A DNA stretch of 41,366 nucleotides from a virus, in IMG/VR virus record IMGVR_UViG_3300017992_000046, positions 1 to 41,366 of that record; one strand, 5' to 3'. Positions 13,928 to 21,785 of the stretch are shown one piece after another. How positions within the stretch are numbered: the first letter of the stretch is position 1; every line of letters starts with the position of its first letter. The position numbers and the translations under genes were made by a program. The notes under the pieces were generated by a model. That model searched no databases. It was not told the origin of the DNA and saw nothing but the letters and a program-made list of their open reading frames with translations.

Positions 13928-13975
13928 GGGCTGTAGCGGCGGCGAACGTCAAGCCGTTCGCTACAGTCCTTTTTT
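13928..13975 (+). terminator. Strong terminator after the major capsid gene
   Basis: Outer stem GGGCTGTA/TACAGTCC (one G-U pair) and inner stem GCGAACG/CGTTCGC with loop TCAAGC form a hairpin with a one-sided six-base bulge, followed by TTTTTT and more T. It ends 22 bases before the next start codon. Confidence 0.85.
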
Positions 13976-13997
13976 CTTTTACCTGTGAGGGTACGCG

Positions 13998-14471
13998 ATG
14001 CCTTGGACAACTGATATGATTAAGATTGTTCGGGGTCTTGTCAACGATATGACTGCTCCGTACACCTACGACGATTGGCGACTGCAAGAGCTAATCGTGG
14101 TTGGTGCCGTATTGACTATTCAGGAGGTTGACTTCTCGACTTCCTACACGGTCAATCTGTGTACCAATACCATCACTCCTGACCCATCTGATGCTGGCGA
14201 CTACGACTTCATGTCGTTGGTTTCTCTCAAGACCGCCTGCATGATTTCTTCGGGCGAGCATCGTGAAGCTGCCAAGACTGCTCTTAGTGTTAAGGATGGT
14301 CCGTCCTTTGTGGATACTAAGGACAAGGCCAAGCACTTGGGTGGCTTAGCTGAGAACGTGTGCGAGGCTTACGAGAAAGCTAAGCAGAATTACCAGATGG
14401 GTGATGGTTCCTTGGGTCGCGCTATTGTTGGGCCGTATGGTATGGGCACCCCCACCCCAGCTTTGGAGTAA
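13998..14471 (+). CDS. Head-tail connector (head completion) protein
   Basis: A 157-residue protein beginning 22 bases after the capsid terminator, with GAGGGT upstream. The chain starts with helices (MPWTTDMIKIVRGLVNDM, WRLQELIVVGAVLTIQEV), then FSTSYTVNLCTNTITPDP, a strand typical of adaptor proteins, and SLVSLKTACMISSGEHREAA. This helical-bundle arrangement with an 'ITPDP...LKTAC' core resembles the neck protein that docks below the portal (gp6/gp15-like adaptor). The order capsid, adaptor, stopper, tail completion, tube supports this. Transcription must read through the terminator, or come from elsewhere, as no promoter is seen in the gap. Confidence 0.65.
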   Translation: MPWTTDMIKIVRGLVNDMTAPYTYDDWRLQELIVVGAVLTIQEVDFSTSYTVNLCTNTITPDPSDAGDYDFMSLVSLKTACMISSGEHREAAKTALSVKDGPSFVDTKDKAKHLGGLAENVCEAYEKAKQNYQMGDGSLGRAIVGPYGMGTPTPALE

Positions 14472-14474
14472 GTT

Positions 14475-16205
14475 ATGGCTTCGACATATGTAGCAAAAGT
14501 ATTTACTACGCCGCCAATTGACCATGGTGATGCTGTTCACTTTAATCCAGAAAATGAGATTAAAGATGCTGACCGAGGGTATGAGGGCACTGCACCAGAG
14601 ACACTGAATGGTCGTTTGCAGTTTACCGATGGCGACACTGTGTTTGCTGGTGCGGGTGTTCCTGGTATTGTTCCTGACCCCGTCGTGGAAGCTGGTAAGT
14701 TTCTACGAGACAATGGAACCTGGGAAGTTCCCGCTGGCGGCGGCGCTCCTGTGTTTGGGGGTGCTGGCGCTGACGGTTTGGTTCCCGACCCAGTAGCGGA
14801 AAACGGCTACGTGCTGTTTGACGATGGTTCGTGGGATGCTATCACTTTCGATACGTTCGGCGGTGCCGGTACTCCTGGTTTGGTGCCTGACCCCGTTGCT
14901 GAGGCCGGTAAGGTTCTCTATGACGATGGAACGTGGGCTGTGCCGGTGGACCTGACAGCCAACTACTCTTGGAGTGGTAGCCACACCTTTGAAGACATTG
15001 TGTATGGCAACACATACTGGGATGACTTGCGTGTGGCTGTGAGCGCAACAGAGGTCGTTGGTAGTAATCCTCCCGATTATGCGTTTTTCCTAAATGATGG
15101 CAACGGCTCCCCCGCATACAATGCCTTGAGTTTAGTTGGAGAGGGCGCTGGAAACAATGGTTATGCTGTTGCTTCTGACGCTAGTGCGTATCCATTTACT
15201 TCCGACCATAGTTGGTCATTTTGGATATTGCCGACAATTGATACCGACAGCGGAGATTACTACTTCCAAAAGATTGATGTTTTTCGTTTTCGTCACTGGA
15301 CCCAGGATAGACTACGGGTGTACTACGGCAACTCCAATGCTACCGCTAGCTCTCCCTTAAACATTGGTGGCTGGAACCATGTGTGTGTGACTTACACCGC
15401 ATCTACCAACGAAGTGTCGGTGTACGTCAACGACAACCTAGTGGCGCAGTTCATCACCAACAGCTTTAGCACGAACAACAACAACCTAGAGATTAACGAA
15501 GATGGTGATACTAACTTCACCATTGACGAACTCTGCTTGTTTGACAAGGCTCTCGCCCCCTCCGAAGTGACTGCTGAGTACAACAGCGGTTTTGGAGTAA
15601 GTAAGAATGGAGCCACAGCCAACGTGATTGGTCTGTGGAAGTTTGATGAGAGCAGCGGCACCCAGGCGGCTGATGCTCACGTAACCAACAACCACTTCAC
15701 CATTTCCGGCACAGAGAATACTGAGTTTGAGTGGGTAGATGGCATTGTGGGTTCTAGCAGTATCGGTAGTCGCGGTGTTGCCACCAGAGCATTTCAAGCT
15801 GGCATCACTCAGGAACTACAGTTTTCCGTGCAGCTTCCCCACGAGTGGGCTGAGGGTACAGATATATCGCCCCACATTCATTGGGTTCCAATGGACGCAG
15901 GCACCGGCAATGTACGTTGGGGGCTGGAGTATACATGGGCAAGTATCGACGCGGTGTTTAGCAACACCACTATTATTACTGCGGCCACGCTGACTTCCGG
16001 TAGCATGGCAGTGAATCACCACAACCTAACTGAACTACCAAACATTGACGCCACTGGCAAGACGTTAAGCTCCATGTTGCTTTGTCGTATTTTTAGGCAA
16101 GGTGACCATGTTGATGACACTTACGCTGGGTCTGCTGGCTTGTTGGAAATAGACTTCCACTACCAAATCAACCGTCCTGGCTCACGCACCGAATACTCGA
16201 ATTGA
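14475..16205 (+). CDS. Virion protein with fibre-like repeats and a lectin-like domain
   Basis: A 576-residue protein. Residues about 56-160 hold three tandem copies of a roughly 34-residue unit, consensus FGGAGxPGLVPDPVAEAGK followed by LxDDGTW, which in other phages links fibre proteins to a trimeric stalk. Residues about 195-400 look like a concanavalin/LamG-type jelly roll: WSFWILPTIDTD, WNHVCVTYTASTNEVSVYVN, FTIDELCLFDKALAPSEVTA and IGLWKFDESSG are characteristic. A further beta domain (about 425-576) ends with LEIDFHYQINRPG. The domain probably binds glycans. Its place in the neck block, before the connector genes are complete, suggests head or neck fibres or decoration. It follows the connector gene by three bases. 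Confidence 0.7.
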   Translation: MASTYVAKVFTTPPIDHGDAVHFNPENEIKDADRGYEGTAPETLNGRLQFTDGDTVFAGAGVPGIVPDPVVEAGKFLRDNGTWEVPAGGGAPVFGGAGADGLVPDPVAENGYVLFDDGSWDAITFDTFGGAGTPGLVPDPVAEAGKVLYDDGTWAVPVDLTANYSWSGSHTFEDIVYGNTYWDDLRVAVSATEVVGSNPPDYAFFLNDGNGSPAYNALSLVGEGAGNNGYAVASDASAYPFTSDHSWSFWILPTIDTDSGDYYFQKIDVFRFRHWTQDRLRVYYGNSNATASSPLNIGGWNHVCVTYTASTNEVSVYVNDNLVAQFITNSFSTNNNNLEINEDGDTNFTIDELCLFDKALAPSEVTAEYNSGFGVSKNGATANVIGLWKFDESSGTQAADAHVTNNHFTISGTENTEFEWVDGIVGSSSIGSRGVATRAFQAGITQELQFSVQLPHEWAEGTDISPHIHWVPMDAGTGNVRWGLEYTWASIDAVFSNTTIITAATLTSGSMAVNHHNLTELPNIDATGKTLSSMLLCRIFRQGDHVDDTYAGSAGLLEIDFHYQINRPGSRTEYSN

Positions 16206-16213
16206 GGTAAATC

Positions 16214-16405
16214 ATGGCTGACCTAGCAACCAAATCCGATGCCGCCGAATCCCAGCGTGAGGGAACTCGCGTTGTGGACGTAACCGAGAAGGGCACGGTG
16301 GCCAAGCATGGTGGGCGAGACATTGCTGCCGATGCTGGTATCGCTATCGCCAACACTCGATGGGGCAACCGTTCCATGGGGAATGGTGGCGTGATTGGCG
16401 CGTAA
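16214..16405 (+). CDS. Small hypothetical protein
   Basis: A 63-residue protein following GAGGT in the short gap after the lectin-like gene. The N-terminal half is charged (MADLATKSDAAESQREGTRV) and the C-terminal half glycine-rich (NTRWGNRSMGNGGVIGA). No motif, signal or membrane segment is visible. Its position among neck genes suggests a minor virion or assembly protein. Function unknown. Confidence 0.6.
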   Translation: MADLATKSDAAESQREGTRVVDVTEKGTVAKHGGRDIAADAGIAIANTRWGNRSMGNGGVIGA

Positions 16406-16421
16406 GCAAGGGAGATGCCCC

Positions 16422-16961
16422 ATGGCTGGTAAACTACCACACCTGGGAAACTTCGACATTCCATCTGAGGTCTTCGACTTGCACGAGTGGGTGACAGACG
16501 AATTCATTGATGGTGAGATAGGGTCCACATGCACACTCATCTTCCCTGCTAAAAGGGAGGAATGCGATAATTGTGTGTATGACCCTGATACTGGACGGTC
16601 GTCCAATATCTACAAGGCGGGTGGTCCAATTGAGTTTCAGACCCACGGCACATGCCCCCGTTGCCAGGGTAAGGGACTTTTGGAGTTACCGCAGACGGAC
16701 TCCATGCGGTTGCGGGTTTATTGGGAGCCTAGCAGTTGGCGCGACATTGGAATCAAGGTCGCAGACCCCGAGGGTAGATGCATGGTGATTGGCTACATGG
16801 TGGACTTACCTAAGCTGGAACGAGCCAATACCGTATTGCTGAATGACGAGTTGAAAAACATTCGTAATTACGAATGCGCAAGAGATGGAGAGGCGCAGCC
16901 GTGGGGTTTCCGTCGAGACCGTTACTTTGTTCAATTGATGAAAAGGACGAGCGGTGGTTAG
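16422..16961 (+). CDS. Probable head closure or neck protein with zinc-ribbon cysteines
   Basis: A 179-residue protein; the ATG at 16422 has GGGAG seven bases upstream, better than the in-frame TTG start at 16395 inside the previous gene. Two cysteine pairs, ECDNCVYD (about residues 48-51) and GTCPRCQGKG (about 77-80), form a CxxC-CxxC zinc-ribbon signature like that in DnaJ-type zinc fingers. After them comes a beta-rich part (MRLRVYWEPSSWRDIGIKV, MVIGYMVDLPKLERANTVLL). The family is not recognised. Location between connector and tail-completion genes and size fit a stopper or head-closure protein in which zinc stabilises a loop. It overlaps the next gene by eight bases. Confidence 0.5.
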   Translation: MAGKLPHLGNFDIPSEVFDLHEWVTDEFIDGEIGSTCTLIFPAKREECDNCVYDPDTGRSSNIYKAGGPIEFQTHGTCPRCQGKGLLELPQTDSMRLRVYWEPSSWRDIGIKVADPEGRCMVIGYMVDLPKLERANTVLLNDELKNIRNYECARDGEAQPWGFRRDRYFVQLMKRTSGG

Positions 16962-17655
16962 TGTAGCAACTATGCCCATGCGGCTCCAGATGGTGACTTC
17001 GCCAGGAGGTTTCAAGGACAAGATTTTGCGTGCCATGTTGGCTGAGTTGACAAGCAAATTGCAGCGCCCGGCTTTTCAGAATTCGATTCGTCGTGGCACC
17101 AAGAAGCTCCTAGAAATTTCATTGAAGTCACAGCCTGAATACACAAGCATGATTTTTCAGGATGGTAAACTGAGGGCTGAGTTAGGTGTGGCTGACAGCC
17201 AGTCAGCGATGGAGAGTCTTGTGCGCGCATGGGTGGCGTCAGTTCAAACAAGGGTTCACACGCCTAGAATAGTTGGGTCGCGAATAGCTGGCCCAATCAT
17301 TTCGGTGCGGGCTATTCAGGCGGATTATCAAGATGTTTTGGGCAAAGCCTATGCGAGCTATACAAGCGTGAACCGACAGGGGGAGGAGACACACATTCCG
17401 TGGTTGGAGTGGCTGTTGACGAAGGGCACGGAAATAATGGTACAGACCCACAGTATTTACCATCCTTCAACGCCAACTTCTAGGTCTAGAACACTTACTA
17501 ACACGCTGATGAAAAGGACGAAGGGTCAAGGCTGGGGTGTTCCCGAAGAATTTTCTGGCACGTATGACAACAACTTTGCAACCCGTGCTGTTCAGATGGC
17601 CATGCCTGATATTGGTGATATGGTCCAGGCTGAGACACAAAGGAGATTCGGATAA
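16954..17655 (+). CDS. Putative tail-completion or neck protein
   Basis: A 233-residue protein starting at GTG 16954, with AAGGA seven bases upstream; an ATG at 16972 lacks a Shine-Dalgarno. The N-terminal half begins with helices (FKDKILRAMLAELTSKLQ). It then has RRGTKKLLEISLKSQPEYTS and AWVASVQTRVHTPRI, and later WLEWLLTKGTEIMVQTHSIY. The ending MPDIGDMVQAETQRRFG resembles the amphipathic ends of HK97 gp10-like neck proteins. Those proteins join the stopper to the tail terminator. This assignment is from gene order and general character, not from a clear motif. TAATG joins it to the next gene. Confidence 0.45.
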   Translation: MVSVATMPMRLQMVTSPGGFKDKILRAMLAELTSKLQRPAFQNSIRRGTKKLLEISLKSQPEYTSMIFQDGKLRAELGVADSQSAMESLVRAWVASVQTRVHTPRIVGSRIAGPIISVRAIQADYQDVLGKAYASYTSVNRQGEETHIPWLEWLLTKGTEIMVQTHSIYHPSTPTSRSRTLTNTLMKRTKGQGWGVPEEFSGTYDNNFATRAVQMAMPDIGDMVQAETQRRFG

Positions 17656-18638
17656 TGGCACTTCAACCTTATGAGACCTTCAAGGGGGTCACTGACTGGC
17701 GTCGTGATGGTTTCAATGACAATCTAAGATATGGCATGTTGTCGTGGTGTCGCTGGGCTTTGCTACAGATTGGCGGCTTTGAAAATGTTTTGAAGTCTCA
17801 GGCCAGTGGTATCTATGGTGGGCATCCTGCCATACTGCGTGGTGTGACTGACCCCAACTTTGAGCAGGGGCGTGTCTGGGAGGGCATCCGTTCAGACTGG
17901 GTGTGGGAGACAGGTATTTCCTACGGTGTTCAGCCCCGTCAGTGTAGTGGCGTGTACGTGGATGGAGCCTTCAAGCCTACAGCAACCGAAGTGGGGGCGT
18001 ATGAGCATTACATAGACTACCCGCGTGGTCGTGTGGTGTTCACCAACGCTATTCCTACAACAAGTGATGTAAGATGTGACTATGCATTCCGTATTCCAAC
18101 TGCGGCATACTCGAAAATGCCATGGATGCAGGAATTGCTCTACGGGTCTTTGAACGTGCATCGGTCTGATTTTATGGCCGCTGGTTCAGGCTCGCACAAC
18201 CAGTTGGCAGAGGCTCGTCGCCAAATGCCGACCATAGGACTAGAGCTTTCTCAACGTAGAGGCTACCATCCCTATCAGTTAGGCGGTGGCCAATTTGTTT
18301 ACCAGGATGTGTTACTACATGTCTTGGCTGAGAGCCAAGGGGAAAGGGATAAGCTAGTCAACGTCCTGTCAAACCAAAATGACAGAGTAATCGTTCTGCC
18401 AGATAGAGGTTTGATGAAAGAGGGAGCAACATTCCCTGTAGATATTGATGTTAAGGGTCGCCCAGTAAGTAACCCAATGCAATATCCTAGTATTGTTGCT
18501 CCAACTGGCGATGGTGGCTTTAAGTGGGCACAAGTTATGTTGAGAGATGCCCAAAGTCAAGTGATACAGACAGCTAATGACTGGTTGTATCGTGGTGTTG
18601 TTCGATTAACCTGCGAAGCTATCTTTGAGAACGTCTAG
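17655..18638 (+). CDS. Putative neck or tail-terminator structural protein
   Basis: A 327-residue protein coupled to the previous gene by TAATG, with AGGAGA upstream. The N-terminal half contains YEHYIDYPRGRVVFTNAIP followed by DVRCDYAFR; I associate a similar 'YP.GRVVF...I' strand with structural proteins of several long-tailed phages, from memory. The C-terminal half (VYQDVLLHVLAESQGERDKL, NDRVIVLPD) has the helix-strand character of tail-terminator proteins. It is the last gene of the neck block, directly before the tail-tube promoter, where the terminator that caps the tail is expected. Specific function unproved. Confidence 0.45.
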   Translation: MALQPYETFKGVTDWRRDGFNDNLRYGMLSWCRWALLQIGGFENVLKSQASGIYGGHPAILRGVTDPNFEQGRVWEGIRSDWVWETGISYGVQPRQCSGVYVDGAFKPTATEVGAYEHYIDYPRGRVVFTNAIPTTSDVRCDYAFRIPTAAYSKMPWMQELLYGSLNVHRSDFMAAGSGSHNQLAEARRQMPTIGLELSQRRGYHPYQLGGGQFVYQDVLLHVLAESQGERDKLVNVLSNQNDRVIVLPDRGLMKEGATFPVDIDVKGRPVSNPMQYPSIVAPTGDGGFKWAQVMLRDAQSQVIQTANDWLYRGVVRLTCEAIFENV

Positions 18639-18650
18639 GTTTTTTCCGAC

Positions 18651-18662
18651 TTGGCGTATAAT
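18651..18662 (+). promoter_or_regulatory. Late-promoter-like motif before the tail-tube gene
   Basis: TTGGCGTATAAT is identical over all 12 bases to the copy before the portal gene. It lies 42 bases before the GTG at 18705, giving a leader of about 35 bases that contains AGGAGAGA. No -35 hexamer is present. Confidence 0.65.
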
Positions 18663-18704
18663 ATGGTAGCTTAGTCCTTAGAGCGAGAAATCAGGAGAGA
18701 TAAA

Positions 18705-19850
18705 GTGGCTAACAAACGAATTTACTATGCCGTCCAACGTGCTGGCATCGCGCCCTTCACTGACACCCAGAACTACACGACCATTCGTGGTCTACAGACC
18801 TTGGGTGTGACGACTACGTTCAACCTTGAACAGGTCTTTGAGATTGGCCAGCTTGCCATCTACGAAAACATCGAGGGTGTGCCTGACGTTGAAGTCCAGA
18901 CCGAGAAGGTCATGGATGGTTGGGCTCCGGTCTATACTTTGGCGACCCAAACGGACGCCGAAGGGTCCGCGCCCCCATCGTCCAGCCTGTCTGGTCGTTC
19001 ACAAGGTATTTGCCGCATGGCAATTGCCATTTACGAAGAAGAAAACACCTACGCTGAAACTCAAGGTAGCCAAAGCCAGCCCGGTGCTGAGGTCCATATG
19101 AGTGGTTTGTATATTTCGTCCGTTGGCTATGCCGTCAGCGTTGATGGAAATGCAACAGAAACCTGTACGCTGGTTGGTAACAACAAGGTGTGGGTCATCG
19201 GTGGTGACACTGGTAACTTCCATTCTTCTTACGACACCACAGCCGCAACCTGGATTGACCCCCCATGGTCTGGTGGCAACACTGACCCCAAGTCCATCGC
19301 TGGTTCTGGTGGTGTTAACAGGCGTGAGGATGTTCTCTTTGGTAGTGGCGCAAATGTGTCCTTGCTACCGTTGAACATTCCTGGCGTTTCCAACGGTGGT
19401 AACTGCTCTGGTTTGAACCTGTTGAGCAATGGTGTGTACGGTGCCCACGTACAAAGCTGGAACGTCAATACCGACCTCGGTCGTGAAGAGTTGTTTGAGC
19501 TTGGCCGTCGTGGTACTTACTACCGATACGTTAACTTCCCCGTTGAGGTTACCAACGAGATTACGGTCATCAGCGTGTCTGGTGACATGATTTCCGCGAC
19601 CGAAGATGGCATCTACGACAGCGGCCTTGGTGCTTGTGGTAGTCGATACAACTTGGTTGACCAGTGCATCCGACTTGTCCTTTGCGAAGGCTTGGTCGTT
19701 GACTCTGGAACCAAGAACAAGCTATCCAGCGTTGGTGTGAGTGGTGGTGATGCTGGTGGTGGTAACGTCGAAGTTACCTACAGCTACACCAACTTCAACG
19801 AGATGGATGTTAAGCACCCCAACGACCCGGTCGTTGCGCTGCGTCCGTAA
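18705..19850 (+). CDS. Major tail tube protein
   Basis: A 381-residue protein with a GTG start six bases after AGGAGAGA and its own promoter-like motif. The beginning (MANKRIYYAVQRAGIAPFTD, then the TFNLEQVFEIGQLAIYENIE stretch) and the strand pattern with a central insertion fit a tail-tube fold: hexameric rings stacked along the tape measure. Residues about 150-240 form a Gly/Ser/Asn-rich, probably surface-exposed insertion (GGNTDPKSIAGSGGVNRRED). The end is VEVTYSYTNFNEMDVKHPND. There is no sheath gene beside it, which argues for a non-contractile tail. A terminator follows after 38 bases, consistent with very high transcription. Confidence 0.75.
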   Translation: MANKRIYYAVQRAGIAPFTDTQNYTTIRGLQTLGVTTTFNLEQVFEIGQLAIYENIEGVPDVEVQTEKVMDGWAPVYTLATQTDAEGSAPPSSSLSGRSQGICRMAIAIYEEENTYAETQGSQSQPGAEVHMSGLYISSVGYAVSVDGNATETCTLVGNNKVWVIGGDTGNFHSSYDTTAATWIDPPWSGGNTDPKSIAGSGGVNRREDVLFGSGANVSLLPLNIPGVSNGGNCSGLNLLSNGVYGAHVQSWNVNTDLGREELFELGRRGTYYRYVNFPVEVTNEITVISVSGDMISATEDGIYDSGLGACGSRYNLVDQCIRLVLCEGLVVDSGTKNKLSSVGVSGGDAGGGNVEVTYSYTNFNEMDVKHPNDPVVALRP

Positions 19851-19888
19851 GACGCTGATTGAAATTTGAGTTGGACGGGAGAGAGAAC

Positions 19889-19917
19889 GCGGGTATGGTA
19901 CGCCCTGCCCGCTTTTT
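19889..19917 (+). terminator. Terminator after the tail-tube gene
   Basis: GCGGG (19889-19893) pairs with CCCGC (19908-19912) across a loop that can form two further G-C pairs, followed by TTTTT. It ends 58 bases before the next start codon. Confidence 0.7.
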
Positions 19918-19931
19918 CTTCTCACAGGATT

Positions 19932-19967
19932 TTCTACTTTACAGTAGAATTCTATTACACAGTAGAA
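19932..19967 (+). promoter_or_regulatory. Tandem 18-bp palindromes ahead of a tail gene
   Basis: TTCTACTTTACAGTAGAA and TTCTATTACACAGTAGAA are directly adjacent; the first is a seven-pair palindrome, the second keeps five terminal pairs. The Shine-Dalgarno AGAAGGAG starts within the second copy, so folding would partly mask it. It may be a translational or transcriptional operator. Confidence 0.55.
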
Positions 19968-19974
19968 GGAGTAC

Positions 19975-20385
19975 ATGATGGAGATACAAGGAACACCCCA
20001 AGACCAGATTAGTCTTCCCGGCGCTGCCTCTAACGCGCCCCATACCGCCCAACTTCCCATCCAGGCGGTTGATACTGACCAACTTCCCCGCGAGGGTGGT
20101 CTATCTTATGACGAGGTCACTTCCATTATTGGTAGTCTGTACCTCGACTCTCACCATGCCATGAAGGTTCGCGAAGAACAATTTCAGGCCATTTTGAATG
20201 AGCATGAAGCTGTTGGTATGCGCCTACAGGCAGAGCTACAGGGTAAGCAGGAGGAGGTCAATAGGCTAGTCAGTGAAGTAACGGCGCTTCGCAGAGAACT
20301 GGAGATACGAAAAGATGAAGGAAGACAATCAAGACTTACTACTCCATCAAGTCCTGACAGGCCGCGTCATGTGTCAGGTGAATAA
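19975..20385 (+). CDS. Hypothetical protein in the tail-chaperone region
   Basis: A 136-residue protein with AAGGAG before paired ATGs at 19975 and 19978. The first 45 residues are Pro/Gln/Asp-rich and probably disordered. Residues about 50-115 are predicted helical with coiled-coil character (HHAMKVREEQFQAILNEHEA, MRLQAELQGKQEEVNRLVSE). No family is recognised. It lies between tail tube and tape measure, where tail assembly chaperones are normally encoded, and the next gene starts 71 bases before its end in another frame. Tandem palindromes at its ribosome-binding site suggest controlled translation. Confidence 0.6.
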   Translation: MMEIQGTPQDQISLPGAASNAPHTAQLPIQAVDTDQLPREGGLSYDEVTSIIGSLYLDSHHAMKVREEQFQAILNEHEAVGMRLQAELQGKQEEVNRLVSEVTALRRELEIRKDEGRQSRLTTPSSPDRPRHVSGE

Positions 20386-21373
20386 CACAACGTACTTTGT
20401 GTGTCCTCCCTCTCCTGCTGATAAGTTGAATGCGTCTGTTGCCTATGAGGACATACTATACGAGTGTTCATTCACTGGAGTGTTTACACAAGAGTCATTA
20501 CTACAGATGTTGCTTGACAACAATCTGTGGACAATGGAAGAAGAAAATGAACTGAACTCCGCGCCCACTAGGATGGACGCATTGAAAGTTGAAATGTACA
20601 AACGCTTCATTGCGTTTCAAAGCCGTCGTGTGGAGCAGGCCAAGCGCTTGTTGTTGCGACTGCGTACAAGACAAGCCGAATTGGCGCGCCGACGACACGC
20701 CTACGACTTGTATACTGACACTGGGTTGGCCGAAGCATTTCGATTGCAACACCTGATTTCTTGCTCAACTCGTGATGTTAACGACAATCCCGTAGACCTG
20801 GAGTCGCAATCTGAGGCTATTTTGCGACGACTGTTGGATGACTACCTGCGTAGTCGCCCCAATGAGTTTGACCTTCGTAAGTTGTCACAGTACAGTAAGT
20901 GGCGCATGATTTGGTCAAGCGGACGACAAGAGGGTAGGGTTTTTGGTGTTCCTTCCACATGGCTCACTGATGAACAACAAGGTTTGATAGCATGGTCTAA
21001 GCTATACGACAACATCAATGAGCATCCTGAACAGCCCATTAAAGAAGTCGTGGAAGACGATGACTTGCTGGATGGTTGGATTATCCTTGAGCAAAAGAAA
21101 CGTGAGAAGGAACGTAGTGAACGTGAAGGTGACGACAAAGCGCGCAAGCGTGGCGGCGCACAAGAGGTGTTTATCCCAGCCGAAACTCGTGAAGATGCCA
21201 AGCGCATTGAGCAGATGAATGAGGCGGGTGCAGCGTTTACGAAGCGACAACGTATGGCGGCATTGAAGTCTAAAGGTGTGATGGCAGAGCAACACATGCC
21301 TGACTCACAGCAGAAGATTTCAGTACAGGCCGCTCAACAATTCCGTGATAGAATGAAGCAAGCAAGGAGATAA
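20315..21373 (+). CDS. Putative tail assembly protein
   Basis: A 352-residue protein beginning inside the previous gene; GGAG lies ten bases before ATG 20315, and a later ATG at 20369 is possible. It starts with a small beta region (GRVMCQVNNTTYFVCPPSPAD). It then has acidic helices (LQMLLDNNLWTMEEENEL), a basic helical stretch (RRVEQAKRLLLRLRTRQAEL) and LAEAFRLQHLISCSTRDVND. The C-terminal third is highly charged and disordered (KKREKERSEREGDDKARKRG). No enzyme motif is seen. Position before the tape measure suggests a chaperone or tail-assembly role. The frame relation to the upstream gene (+1) means a programmed frameshift is formally possible but no convincing slippery site was found. Confidence 0.5.
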   Translation: MKEDNQDLLLHQVLTGRVMCQVNNTTYFVCPPSPADKLNASVAYEDILYECSFTGVFTQESLLQMLLDNNLWTMEEENELNSAPTRMDALKVEMYKRFIAFQSRRVEQAKRLLLRLRTRQAELARRRHAYDLYTDTGLAEAFRLQHLISCSTRDVNDNPVDLESQSEAILRRLLDDYLRSRPNEFDLRKLSQYSKWRMIWSSGRQEGRVFGVPSTWLTDEQQGLIAWSKLYDNINEHPEQPIKEVVEDDDLLDGWIILEQKKREKERSEREGDDKARKRGGAQEVFIPAETREDAKRIEQMNEAGAAFTKRQRMAALKSKGVMAEQHMPDSQQKISVQAAQQFRDRMKQARR

Positions 21374-21374
21374 C

Positions 21375-21785
21375 ATGGATAGTGCTGCAACTACCGAAGC
21401 TCCTGTTCTAAGTCACGGTCAAATGAAAGCCATGAGCAGCCGTATGAAGCAAGCTCGTGAGGAACGTTTTTTGGAACAGTCGCGTCGTCGTCTAGACAAA
21501 ATCGTGACAACCAAAATGAAGACAGCGTTCATCGGAGCCCTGGCTGCTTTTGAGGACGAATTTGGCGAACTCTGGGGAGGCAAAACTCCAGAGGATGAAC
21601 TGACGGCAGAACAGCTAGACATGCGCGAACTTTGGAACCGCGCTCGTACCAATGTGTTGAACAATGGTAATACTCAACTGCGTGCGTTGCGTAATGAGAT
21701 TGCCAATCATGTGATTAAGTGGAATCGTTATCACATGGACCTTCCCGTTAAACCAGTTGATGCAAAGGAACCTAAAGATGGCTAA
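21375..21785 (+). CDS. Hypothetical protein, possible tail chaperone
   Basis: A 136-residue protein starting one base after the previous stop, with GGAGATAAC before its ATG. It is mostly helical: MKAMSSRMKQAREERFLEQS, KTAFIGALAAFEDEFGELWG, ELWNRARTNVLNNGNTQLRA. It is basic at the start and acidic in the middle. It overlaps the next gene by ATGGCTAA. Size, helical content and placement just before the tape measure fit a tail assembly chaperone (gpG-like), but no sequence motif proves this. Confidence 0.5.
   Translation: MDSAATTEAPVLSHGQMKAMSSRMKQAREERFLEQSRRRLDKIVTTKMKTAFIGALAAFEDEFGELWGGKTPEDELTAEQLDMRELWNRARTNVLNNGNTQLRALRNEIANHVIKWNRYHMDLPVKPVDAKEPKDG

Noticed and set aside
18705-19850. 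Contractile tail sheath
   Set aside because: At 381 residues it is short for a sheath, and no separate tube gene accompanies it; a tube protein fits better.
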